Assembly: GCA_905220665.1 (NCBI GenBank)
Contig: CAJNAR010000060.1
Span: forward strand, 1-43,182
Direction: 5' to 3'
Source: Albugo candida
Taxonomy: Eukaryota; Oomycota; Peronosporomycetes; Albuginales; Albuginaceae
DNA: 43,182 bases
This document shows positions 10,690-21,364 of the stretch, in pieces. How positions within the stretch are numbered: the stretch's first letter is position 1; every line of letters begins with the position of its first letter. The position numbers and the translations under genes were made by a program. Under the pieces are notes generated by a model. The model was not told where the DNA came from. It saw nothing but the letters and a program-made list of their open reading frames with translations, and did no database searches.

Positions 10690-12415
10690 GTCAGAACTCA
10701 CAATCAGTTCCTTCAACATGCACTTCTGTTGCAGGAAATCGGGCTGGTTTGCGATGGCACTTTCCACGGCAGTCAAGTGTTAGTCCTGCACGCCAAAGAC
10801 CGCGTTCTTCAAGAATAATTTGATGTCCTTTGGTTTTCCACAAAGGTTTTCGTCTGCATAATTCTCTGGGAAAGTCATCTCCTGATGAACTCCATCGCCC
10901 CAGATTGTCGACCGCATTTTTCATCTGGACTAAGGTTCATTCGATGTGCACGGAGAGCGTTGTCGGAAAAGAAAGCATGGCTTGTGGCGTTATCAAAGAG
11001 AACTAGTGCTTGCATGCTCTAAAATTGAGCCTCAAATATAGGTATGGCTCGATCGCGAACTTGATTATAATGGTTCTTTGATTCTCATCATCCATCGTGC
11101 TGAACACCACGGTGAATAATAACGCATGCTTCTTCTGGTAGTGCAGAATACCGCGCTCGATTTTTCTTTATCCAATGCCAGACATCCTGAATTTGGTCAC
11201 AAGATTTTCTCACATGAATACATGGCTGCTCACCGTCCGTATGCCAAAGGCGTTTCAAATATCATTTGGCGGAGAACATGCTCTCGTCACGGGCAAAAAA
11301 AGTAGTGATCGAACGTTGGCTAAATGGCCAAATCATTTTGCCTTCGCGATATTCCCCTTTCGGTGGGATAGGTATCCGAGGGGCTAGCTCCATTTGTTCG
11401 AGAAATTAATGGCTGTATCTAAGGACGTCTTCCCTTTTAATCATCAACATAGATGCCCTTTTGAACCTCACGATACTTGATATTCAAGGCATTCAGCCAG
11501 CGCATCATTGCTCTCTCAGATATTGTTGACAAAGGATCACAGCCCAATCCCACAAGAATCTTAGTATTCGTATGCTCATATAAAGTAGCGAGTTCCGCCT
11601 TGAATTTGTTTCACGAAGGTACTGTTGCAAAGGCAGAATACAATCTTCATCATGAAGGAAACGTTTTCGTTTGGCATGCTTTTCTTGCCTCAATTCAGTA
11701 AGAGAACCATTCTTCAGGGAGGTGAAGTCCCAAGTACGAATTAATTTTGCGTAATATACCCTCTTTCCAGCTACATCTGCGATAAGGGAGCTAGCGGCCA
11801 ACCTTTTCCTTCCGCATTTTATCAATCGAAAGTATGCAAGTATTGCAGGGGCACGCGCACGCGCCGCATAGTTTTCCATTTTTCCCTTCTGCTGTGTCAG
11901 CTCGCGGAGCTTCTGAATTACCATGCTGAGATCCAAGTCTGACCACAAACGCTATGTACATCGCCATTTTCATCGCTGTGAGCTTCAACATCCGCTTTGC
12001 TTTTCGCATCAATCTCATCCTCTGCAGCAACTTCCACAACCGTTGCCTTGGGCTGCAAGTACGATGTCAATGGTTTTGAGCCTAGTGCAGCCTTCTTCAG
12101 CATCGCGTTCTTGGTTCTGCGTGTATGCAACGAGTTCCCAACATAGCGCATGGGTCGATTTTTGTTGGCCAGAACTAGAATAACAGCTCTTTTTATGTTG
12201 CTAATGACTATTTCAGTATCTTCGACGCCATTTTCTATTTCGTTTTCACTGTCAAATTCACTGGCTGTATGAAAAGAATCATTGCTGTTTAGGCAAATCG
12301 TTTCACCATTTTGTCCATGAACATCCTCGTCTGCTCCATGTTTTTCACTCTTTTTATTTCGTAGCTGCCTTTGACGCTACACGTAAGTGCTTCCTTTGCT
12401 TTGAAGACGTCGCAT
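10690..12415 (-). pseudogene. DDE endonuclease pseudogene, copy 2
   Basis: Minus-strand relic of the family that is best preserved at 14393-16536. It starts with ATG at 12415. The N-terminal region contains NRPMRYVGNSLHTRR and a TSYLQPK segment (12050-12160), then an AYFRLIKCG...SLIADVAGKR helix-turn-helix-like region (11750-11870) and LRQEKHAKRKRFLHDEDC. Around 11450-11520 is MMRWLNALNIKYREVQKG, matching WMKLLGLRYSEVKKA of the other copy. The catalytic core shows ALVLFDNATSHAF (second Asp, about 11000) and ILEERGLW (about 10810). The first catalytic segment is scrambled by stops, and homology ends at 10690 before the final Glu motif. Multiple stops and frameshifts. Confidence 0.8.
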
Positions 12416-12599
12416 GGTTGATTTAGAATGTCGGACTTTAAAAGTTATTTTATCGATGATAATCTCAAAATTCACCACTAATGTCTGTTATGGTTATATT
12501 CGTGAGTTTTTGGTCTCAATCAGAAGTCTTCAAAAAAAATCTATAAATAGATATAATGGATTTTACCAAATAGGAGAAGGTTTACTATTCCGATAAAAG

Positions 12600-14064
12600 T
12601 CCCTCCGCCAAGAAAAGATTTTATACTCAGAACGGTTTTTTTATTCCGCATCATCATCGACGACAAGCTATCAAAGTCATCAACAAGTACATAAGGAAGT
12701 ACATCAATCGACTCGATGTCCTGACCACGGTCAAGCCATTGCTCACGAAAAAGCGTTCCATAGACATCATGGCGACAAATGTGCCAATCTTCGTAGTTGT
12801 CAGCAAACCCTGCACTGAGAATAGATTTTTGGATCAAAGAGTCTGGCACAGCTTTCCACGCGTCTTCAAACCAGCGCGCAACTACCTTGATGGCTGGTGG
12901 CTTCGGGTTTCCAGCTCTCGTTTACTCAACTTGGTCGGACGCTTTCCAAGCATCGATAACAGGAGATATATGATTCTTAAATGATTTTTATATGCCATTA
13001 CTGCCAGCCTGGAGGTAGGGTGTCAGTCCACCGGGAAATAGTACCCGTAGGATATACTTTTCGGTGAGCCTACCCTTCACAATCTTTGCGATATGCGCAT
13101 TCATCGAGTCCGATACGAGGACCTTTTGACCTGGGCTGGCGTCGCATACGGTGAGGAAGGCAAAGTACAGCCACCTGAGCAAAAGAGCACTATTCACCAC
13201 GCCTTCTCTTGCAACGCCACGTGCACGTTGCCTTCGCGCTCCAAGTTACCACCGCCCTCGCCCTTCCAAATGAACACCGGAAAGAGTTTCCTACCGGATG
13301 CTATGACAGCGAGAATTACAGTGACCCGCATTTGAGCAAACCCTGTTGACTGGAGCCCGACATGTCTGGCTCCAGTAACGTCGACATTTTCAAACGGGGA
13401 TCCTCGAAGAACACAGCAGTGTCGTCCATAAAAATTGTACGCGATGGATGTAACGTTGGGCGATGCGTGAAGAGGTAGAAATTGTAGTTGATTGCGCGCA
13501 AGACCAGTTCATTGTCCGACAGTGTCGTCATATTCGTCATTCGCCTCAGCATAATTTCAAAGCGGCCCATAAAGAAGCTGAGACATTTGTCCGAGGCAAC
13601 AAACGTCTCGTGTGCCTCTGCATGGGTGAGGTGGCGAGCAGTCACATGAATCCACTCGCGGTAGACCTTTAGCTTGAGTGAACGTATCTGCAAGATGAGG
13701 TAGACTAAGACGTGATCGCTTGCGTCCATTTGAGGCTTAGCACCACCACCCTTGAGTCGCAACTGGTTGGTCGAAACGGCTAGAATGTCGTCACGCTTCT
13801 TCCACCAGTATAGCACCTGAGAAGGCGAGACGATCCAGATAGATTTCTCTAAAAGTATGTGGCGGCACTGGTAGGCGCATTTGGGTAGGTTTTCTCGATC
13901 CAATCAATGACTTCGCGCCTTTTAGCCATAGACTTGGCCAGACGGCGAGATGGCATAGGTAGTATGGGCTCGTATGGCCTATCTTGCTTCGGATTTACGC
14001 CGTAGTTGGTTGATTTGAGAATGACTCGGGTATTTCTGACTGCACTACTGCCATGGTATTCCAA
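12600..14064 (-). pseudogene. pogo-like transposase
   Basis: Minus-strand Tc1/mariner superfamily transposase of pogo/Jerky type. In order: RREVIDWIEKTYPNAP, a helix-turn-helix region (about 13890); YREWIHVTARHLTHAE-type CENP-B-like segment (about 13640); FMDDTAVFFEDPRL with the first catalytic Asp (13400-13430); then a frameshift at about 13320-13350 into a frame giving FAQMRVTVILAV and ASGRKLFPVFIWKGEGGG. VLVSDSMNAHIAK carries the second Asp (about 13110), and LFPGGLTPYLQAGSNGI (about 13030) is where the third acidic residue should be, but AGSN replaces the usual LD.. pattern. A stop follows, and the C-terminal part (DSLIQKSILSAGFADN, 12800-12850) lies in another frame. No ATG starts the first frame. 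Dead copy; no terminal repeats identified. Confidence 0.8.
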
Positions 14065-14319
14065 TTACAGTGCACACCACCTATAACCTGTAACTTTTTA
14101 GGCCTTAGTAAATTCACTACTCCTCACGCATAAATCATCGCATAACAAAACCAAACATCTTATATGATAGATACAGTCTAGCGCTTCAAAACCAAAGGCA
14201 TGAATTTTAAATTGGACGCTTTTTGATAATTTATAAGCCTCTAAAAGTGGCATTGTTTCTCTAGATTTAACTAGTATTTCCGATCAAAGCGTAAACTTTG
14301 GCCGCCATCAGTGGGCAAA

Positions 14320-14349
14320 TTAGGGCTTAGGGTTTAGGGTTTAGGGTTT
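14320..14349 (+). repeat. Interstitial telomere-like repeat (TTTAGGG)
   Basis: Four consecutive units read ttagggc, ttaggg, tttaggg and tttaggg, followed by tttg. TTTAGGG is the telomere unit of plants and of several stramenopiles including oomycetes. The tract lies inside the transposon region just 3' of the DDE endonuclease copy 1, not at a sequence end. Confidence 0.85.
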
Positions 14350-14392
14350 GAGTACAAGTGTAATATATTATCTTTATGTTATACTTACAGCT

Positions 14393-16536
14393 TCATACAG
14401 TAGCTACTAAAGCATTGCTGTCTGTGTGAATTGAGTCTGGAACTCTTCCATGTGATCGGTACTTTTTCATAGCATATTCCGTGGCTTTTCCGGTTAGATC
14501 TTTCTGATACGCATCCATATAAAGGAAGCACATTCTAGCATGGAGACGGATTGTTGCGAGCGAAACTGAGGCAAGTGCTTTCGGAACTGTCGCGACCTAT
14601 CTTTTCCATGTGTAATCGCAATTTTTCCTTGCGTATCATTTTGCTTCCTCCCAAACGTTTTCTATAAAATTTAATTCGCAATGAAATTTGGGGTATAATA
14701 TGACGAGATGGCCCGCCACGGTGATTGCCTCTTCCAGCAAGCCTTTTTGAACTTTAAAGTCTGTCTGGTTCTGAATAACACTGCGGCCGCAGCAGCTACC
14801 TGTCACCACATTCACCCCTGCCATCCAGGCGAAGGTTTGTCGTCCAGAGGACACGTTCCTGCAGGACGATCTTTATGTCTTTTGGTTTTCCGGCCACAGG
14901 ATGATCTTCGAGGAATACCATGTATTGCGGTGTCTCATCTCCAAATATTCCATTCCTCATCACAGGTTGCTTTCCTCCCCGTCCAAGATTCATACGTTGA
15001 AATACGATAGCATCTTCAGCAAATGCTGCGTGGCTAGTCGCATTGTCGAAAGCGAAGAGAGATTTTTCATTGGGAAACTGCGCATTGAAAATGGGAATTG
15101 CAGCATTCCGGACTTGCTTATGAATGTCTTCCGCATTCCACCAACCATCATAGTTTTTGCCGGGATCTGTGATTATGCAGACCTCTTCTGGAAGATTGCT
15201 GTGTTGAAGCTTCTTTTCTTTGCTCAAATATGTGTTGAAGCTTCTTTTCTTTGCTCAAATATAGTCAACCCCCTTAACTAAGACAGAAATTGTTAACTAT
15301 TGATCAAAGTAATGAGCGGAAAACTCTAAAATAATAGACTTTCCAACATCAGTCAGGAATTCGCTGACATGTATCGATCTTCCAGCCCCCTTCTTCCGCA
15401 GCGGCTGTTCCATCAGGAAGCCATAGCTTCTTCTGGCCATCATGGGCGGCAAATGTGCTTTCATCATGCTTCACTAGAATGTTGGCGTCTCTGGCAGGCC
15501 AAATCTCCGATTTTATTTCCGGCCCAACAAATTCCGGCAGAAATTGCTCATAGATTCTCATTCGTTTCAAAAACTGAGTACGATATGCCACGATATCTGC
15601 TCGTTCATGGCTATCAACGTACATGGCTTTCTTCACCTCTGAATAGCGTAGGCCAAGTAACTTCATCCAGCGGGTCACAGTGCTGAGGTGGATAGATGTG
15701 GTGGGATCAATTTTTGGGATTATTTTCTCGTTGACATGCTTGGTGAAATCCATTTTTTTAACGTGCTTTCCGTGCTTGCTCTCGAGAATAAAACCAGTTT
15801 CAAGATATAAACGTCCCCAGCCACGAACCATCTCGGCAAACCAACGCCTTTTTCCATTCGCCGCTGCTATTATTTGCGAGACAGCAACTCTCTAGTTTGC
15901 AATCACGATAGACCGTTAATAAACAAAGAAAAATTGCGCTAGAGAATGGGCAAATGAATTAACTATACCTCACTGCCGCAGAGTATAAGCCTGAAGTATC
16001 CTGCAACACAAGCAAAACGCAGCCGCCGCGGAAGACGATTTTAGCACCATTCAGGCCACTCTATTGCGCCAGTTTTGGAGCTCCCACAGAATGAGACGCA
16101 TTATTTCCTCCTGTGATTCATTTTGTTTTCCCATTTTCACAAGCGCTCTTTGAAGATACTTGTGAGAATAAAGAGGTCTTCCATCTATCGAGTCCTCGCT
16201 TTCAAAGTCTACAGTCTGACGCTACGTGGCTTTCACCTTAAAGTATGTCTCTAGCTTATCTGAACCAATAGCTGCTTTTTCTGCGCTGCTCTTTTGCGCC
16301 GCTTCGTTCTGTCGGAATATCCAAGGTACAGAGAAGGCCGTTTACAAGCATACTCAATACTCACAATAATGTTGTCCGTTTGCTCTTCCTCAAAATCCTC
16401 GAATTCAACTGGTAAATCCGCCTTTATATCGCTCCTATTTTCGATAATTGAACTTAATATAATTCCAGCTTTTTTTCGTCTCATAAGCAGCCCGCATAGC
16501 TTTCATGTGACGTTGCTGTTTTGATGTTCGAGGCAT
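14393..16536 (-). pseudogene. DDE superfamily endonuclease, copy 1 (best copy)
   Basis: Transposase-type DDE protein of a family common in fungi. The ATG at 16536 gives MPRTSKQQRHMKAMRAA, then the frame shifts into a basic segment LYLGYSDRTKRRKR (about 16310). At 15349-15831: DPTTSIHLSTVTRWMKLLGL (helix-turn-helix) and VKHDESTFAAHDG (first Asp). At 14796-15227: a PGKNYDGWW segment, LFAFDNATSHAAF (second Asp) and MNLGRGGKQP. At about 14650-14690: YPKFHCELNFIENVW (last Glu). The tail ends at a stop at 14393. All three catalytic residues survive, but stops or frameshifts separate the parts, and 15232-15345 holds a 31 bp duplication and a break (or a decayed intron) within a VSEFLTDVGKSIIL region. 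The copy is probably inactive. Confidence 0.82.
15201..15262. repeat. 31 bp direct tandem duplication
   Basis: The 31 bp from 15201 to 15231 (beginning gtgttgaagcttc, ending ctcaaatat) is repeated exactly from 15232 to 15262. It sits in the coding part of the DDE endonuclease copy 1 and shifts the frame by one base (31 is not a multiple of 3). Confidence 0.95.
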
Positions 16537-16710
16537 GCTGCTTAGATCAATGGGTTGGCAGAAAAAACGGAATGTGTTTTGTTGTCAAATGAGCAGGGTG
16601 GTGGTATCAAGATTAAATGTTATTGGGGAAAAAGCTGTTGGAATGGTATTGGGGAGTTGAATTTACGCCAATTATATTCGTTGACGGTTTATGTCTGATG
16701 ATTCTTCAAT

Positions 16711-16914
16711 TTTGGCCGCAAAAAATTATAATCTCAGGTTATAGATGACTTGCAGTATAGCACGGTTTTTTAACTGTCCCTAAATTTCGATCTATCGAGA
16801 AATCTCACTTAAATCAGTAGGGCTTTTTATCCGAATAGGGGCGTTTTAAATGGTATAATTCGTTATTATAATTTATTATATTTGGCCGCAGAAAAAAAAG
16901 GGTATGGTTTTGCA
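16711..16914 (-). repeat. Two transposon-end motifs, same orientation
   Basis: TTTGGCCGCA occurs at 16711-16720 and again at 16881-16890. The first is followed by ~35 bp ending ttgcag|TA (16755), and its reverse complement resembles the end at 5865-5911 (CTATA, CCTGA and TTTTTGCGGCCAAA in the same order). The second ends gcac|TA at 16914. They lie just upstream of the DDE endonuclease copy 1 start at 16536, so the first could be that element's 5' terminal repeat. Confidence 0.4.
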
Positions 16915-16958
16915 CTATATCAAGAGGGTGAGTGAATACTAAAGGCTCCCTTTATTTA

Positions 16959-17279
16959 GGGAACTGTTATATCCACTTCCTTTTTTATTAAATCCACTCC
17001 CTTTTTTATATCAGGTGGTACACATAATTATACTATGCATACTTTCTATTTATATTTAGGGAATTGTTATATTCACTCCCTTTTAAGTCACGCGGCACAC
17101 ATTATTATACATATCATAAAATTGGTATATGCACTCCCTTTTCGGTCAGCTTCATTACCTTTTGAGTCACGTGACCCACATTATTGTACATTCGATAATA
17201 ATACAAAGCTACCTGCTCGAAATTTCGCAAGCGACACAATTTGCCAATCTTTTGATTTTCCACTACTACCTTATCTTTA
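16959..17279. mobile_element. Left part of a gggaattg TIR element
   Basis: Starts gggaactgttatatccac and repeats internally at 17058 as gggaattgttatattcac. It is clearly related to the reverse complement of the right end of the element at 19863-20763: shared blocks include cacacataattatacta, gtcacgtgac and acaaagctac in the same order. It is interrupted at 17279 by the 17280-18194 element. No matching right end is seen before 19609, so it is truncated or too decayed to recognise. Confidence 0.65.
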
Positions 17280-18194
17280 GGGAATTGCTATTTCCACCTA
17301 CCACGTAACTTTCTGACCAATCAAATAACGTCTTTTTTCTACCCAACTTTTTACTACTTCCACCCAGCACGTGGCTTTCTGACGAATCAGATTACGGCGG
17401 TATTTCCATACAACTGTTTCAAGATATGGCTACAGTTTCACAGTGCTGCAAGCCGATTGAAGGTATCAGAACTCATAGTTGCGCTCTTTATATGATCCCA
17501 ATTCTACATCAGCCAACTTTCTCATGATTTTCGTTGTACGGTGTCGTTCGCAAACAGTAAAGTACTTATTCACGGATCGCCATCATCTGTCGTCTGAGTA
17601 CTACATCTTGCGAGAAAGTCTTTGGAAGTTTAAAGTACATTCAGTCTGGTTTGAGCAATGAACTGATAAGGATAGCAATCTTTTGCCGAATTACTTACAA
17701 CACGAGAAAGAATTAAAATAACTTGTAAACACATTTGTAACTTCTTCAATCCGGTTCTCAAGTGTACAGACGTCCTGCGGTTGTAGTGTTATGGGATGGA
17801 CTTTCGTTTCTAGATGTTGTACGTAGCTGTTTTCAGTGAATCTGGAATCTTTATACCGCTATACCGTTTGTGTGCATCGCCCAATTCCGAAGTTCCCTGT
17901 GTTGCAATCGAGTGCACGTTTGCGAAACCTTTCTACCAGCGGAATTCTTTCTACTTTGAAGGGTACTCTACATTATCTCTTACGGATGCGACACGGATGG
18001 CCGATCTTCATCACTCCTGGAGTCAGGCTGTTCATGGAAGATTATATGCATCCAGGGTGGGTCTAGCAGTCATACTTCTGAAAGAAGTGCCTGTAACATA
18101 ATAAGGTGGGTGGAAATAGTAAGAAGTTGGGTGGAAATACTACCGTAATCTGATTGGTCAGAAAGTCATGTGGTGTGTGGAAATAGCAATACCC
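17280..18194. mobile_element. Non-autonomous TIR element with 8 bp TSD
   Basis: A 915 bp element flanked by a perfect 8 bp direct repeat tatcttta (17272-17279 and 18195-18202). The left end gggaattgctatttccac pairs with the right end, whose reverse complement is gggtattgctatttccac. The inverted similarity continues inward: actttctgaccaatca appears in both arms, and ~60-90 bp in each arm are related. No transposase frame; the small open frames inside show no domain. An 8 bp duplication is typical of hAT-type elements, but the ends do not begin with the usual CA, so the superfamily is open. Confidence 0.85.
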
Positions 18195-18202
18195 TATCTT
18201 TA

Positions 18203-19608
18203 TCGTTGTGAGGTATTGAATACGATCGGTCTAAAAAATGCCCGGTGGACTCGAGAACGATACGTAATGCTTCATAGTTCTTGTGATGTCATCCACAGGA
18301 GGAAGTAATGGTAGCTTGGCTTATCGCGTAAAAAAGGAATGATTTTAATCAAATGCTGTTTTGCATCCACTCTTTACCGCATGTAAACAAAAATTTGAAG
18401 ATCTGAGGCGATGGGGTTTCGCTGGTTCGACCTGTACTCGACTTCGATGTCGACTATTTCCTATTTTGACCCTCAGATGTGATTCAATAGGTAAATGAAT
18501 GTATGAATTGGGCCTGCTATCAGATTTGTGACAGCTTGCAGAGCCATCTACGATTTTTAGAAAGCGTTAGGATTCATTTCGGCATAATAAAAACCATCAT
18601 CAAGCTATAGTTGCACTCTTATACGCAGTACATTAATGATTTCATTATTTCTTCAGCCACCTGTTTTGCGTAAGCAACTTTACTAGCGGTTCATATAATC
18701 GCTCATTTCGATGTAAGTAAACCTTTTTGTGTCACCGCAGTGTATCATCGCGTCTATCATTCGAATGTAGTTGTAGAAACGAAATCACTAGAGTGAAACG
18801 AGCATGCTGATCCTTTCGATTAAGCTAGAACTACCTCAAGATGCAGCATCAACCAAGTGAGTCGGAGTTGTTATTACGCTTGTTGAACGCGGGTCCATTT
18901 TCATTCGACATCCGCCGACTTCGTTCTTCGCCCCGATGTGAGAGTCTCGTTCCATCGCGAATCTAACTTTGATTAATCAAATCATCATCCCTTAGCTCCG
19001 GTAAATGTGTATCCTGATAATCCTTGTGTGGTGATACACACCGCCAAGATTTCACCACATGAGGGGTTGCTTCTTCCTTGACTGACTATTTTTGAAGGCG
19101 TGACCTCCGTTGGAGGATCTGCTGTAAAAATCACCTAAAAATCATCTCCACACATAAAAAAATCATTTATTCGTATAACGGACTCTGAAAAACTAGCTTC
19201 TGTCTCGTCTGCTTCGTGTAATATTCAGTTAAATTATGGTCAGTTTTTTTTCTTCTGGTCGCCCATTATCCCCACGCAAGGTCTGAATAAAAAACATCTT
19301 TCTCATCATTGCTGTTATTTATATCTTCGTATAAATTCCCTGAGCAAGCTTAAAAAACATTGCACACTGGAATATGGTATAATGTATAGTTAGACTAAAT
19401 CCAATGACTTAGTTCTCTCTCTATCCACCCAGGACTGCTTCTACTAAATAACCCACTTTCTCCAATAATCTCTATCCATAATCAACGATCGCGACTGTTT
19501 CTCGTCATACCTCTTAATTTGAGATTTATCAATGTTAGCGGTCCACCACTGGTTGTGGAATCTACTATCACCCTTCATTTCACCTAGAAGGGTGTAGACT
19601 GTACTTCT
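18203..19608. other. No gene recognised
   Basis: About 1.4 kb without convincing coding frames, RNA genes or terminal repeats. The first part is probably the continuation of the TIR element interrupted at 17279, because the sequence on both sides of the 8 bp duplication reads through when the insert is removed. Confidence 0.5.
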
Positions 19609-19862
19609 TGTTGGCGATGATGATGAGGGTTTAGGTGGTGCACCTTAACGGATGGATTATCTGAGGATATCCTCGCCATTATCAGAAAGCAATGATATTG
19701 GATAAAAGTGAGAGGCTAAGATTAACCCATTAGGCGAACTCAGGACCTGAGTTAGGGAATCGTTATCAGCACTCACCATTTCTGTAATCAGCACTCAGCC
19801 TCCATAAATTAATGGGAATCGTAACCTCGGGTCGGCTAAATAAATATAACATACTTAATAAA

Positions 19863-20763
19863 GGGAATTGTTATATTCACATCCTTTTTAAGTAAGGTGG
19901 CACACATAATTATACTATGTGTATATACTATGCATACTTCTTATTCATATAGAGGGACTTGTTATATTCACTCCTTTTCAAGTCACGTGACAAACATTAT
20001 TATGCGTTCAAACATTATCGTCTTCTCAAAGGCACACCCAGCTTTTATGCGAGCATACCGATGATTTGATGAAACTCACTGGAAATTGGACCGATTGGGT
20101 AAACTTCTTCTTTTGTAGAATTTCGTACTCGTGGGAAAAATGTGATCACTCTTGCTCAGCAACTCAACTGATTGTCCGCTACACGCCCCACAAGATCAAT
20201 TACATTTTTCCGAGGGACTTTGCTTCACCTTTATAAGCTTCTGAACGAGTGCGAACGTCTCAGCGGGGAGATAAAGAGACTGTAGGTTAGATCGACACAT
20301 TTTGTAAATGGGAATTACAAAATCCTTTCCCTTGGATGAGATTTTTTGTAGCTTTCAACTAAACTTCGATTTGTAAAGATAAGGCAGTAGTGAAGCAATA
20401 TTAAAGCGCTCGTCAAGGGCGAGTGGCTCTATGGCTCGTTATAGTATCATGATTTATAAGGATGTGTACCGTTACTTATGATTAAGCTGGAAAGTGAGAA
20501 GATTGGCATTGAATCTTTTTGAGCTGTAGCTTTGTATTCAAATTGAATGTACAATATTATGGGCCACGTGACTTGAACGGGAGAAATACCTAATTGAATG
20601 CATGAGAATGTGTGTCACGTGACTTGAAAAGGAGTGAATACAACAAGTCCCATTATATAAATAAAAAGTATACATAGTATATACACATAGTATAATTATG
20701 TGTGCCACCTTACTTAAAGAGGAAGTGAATTTAACCAAAAAGGGAGTGAATATAATAATTCCC
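19863..20763. mobile_element. TIR element nested in the MULE, 901 bp
   Basis: The left end gggaattgttatattcac and the reverse complement of the right end, gggaattattatattcac, differ at one position, and the arms stay similar for over 100 bp (ggtggcacacataatta, gtgtatatactatg). Flanks ttaataaa and taaataaa agree at 7 of 8, consistent with an 8 bp target duplication. Same family as 16959-17279; related in its first bases to 17280-18194. No coding capacity. Confidence 0.85.
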
Positions 20764-20935
20764 TAAATAAATTAAATTACGGGAATCGATCTTCAGCCTC
20801 CACCCTCCATAAATTATTGAAAATTGTTGCCTCTGATTGTTCTGAAAAAGTGCAACGGAATAGATAGAAAAACATATAAATCACACTGTTATCTCCTGCA
20901 ACTTCAATTTACCTGTAGGCTTGTTGACATCTAAA

Positions 20936-21364
20936 ATGGGCTATCCTTGCGCCCATGCTTTTCGTCACCAAGTAGTGTCGCTGTATGTTAATGATTTTGA
21001 TCAGCACTGGTGGCTGGTACAGCCAATGCCAATTGGAATTGAGAAAGCATTGGAAAGGATTACTAATGAGCATGGTAATGCTTCCAATCATCGTAAGCGT
21101 ATGCTGCTAACTATATCCTGGCAGTCCCAGAGACAGAAACTCGCGATCCTGTGCAAGTGCGCACGCGTGGTAGGCCATCGAGCTCAACGAAGCGACTTCC
21201 GTCGAAAGTTCGAGCATGTTACTGCTACTTTGGATGCTCCTGTGCATCGCCGAAGGTGTCGTGATTGCCAAAAGACAGGCCACAATGCCAGAACCTGTCG
21301 TCGAGAAGCACCAACAGCACCAGCAACACTTGCAGCAGTAGATTTAGATACAGACTTAGATTAA
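20936..21364 (+). pseudogene. MULE transposase, C-terminal fragment
   Basis: From the ATG at 20936 the frame reads GYPCAHAFRH, the second half of a SWIM-type zinc finger whose CxC half has been deleted, then DQHWWLVQP and, at about 21245-21305, a CCHC-like zinc knuckle CRDCQKTGHNARTC. The frame ends at 21364 just inside the right terminal repeat. This supplies the part absent from the transposase at 6234-7245. With no catalytic domain it cannot transpose. Confidence 0.78.

Noticed and set aside
18420..18450. ggttcgacc resembling a tRNA B box
   Set aside because: No A box or cloverleaf could be built around it.
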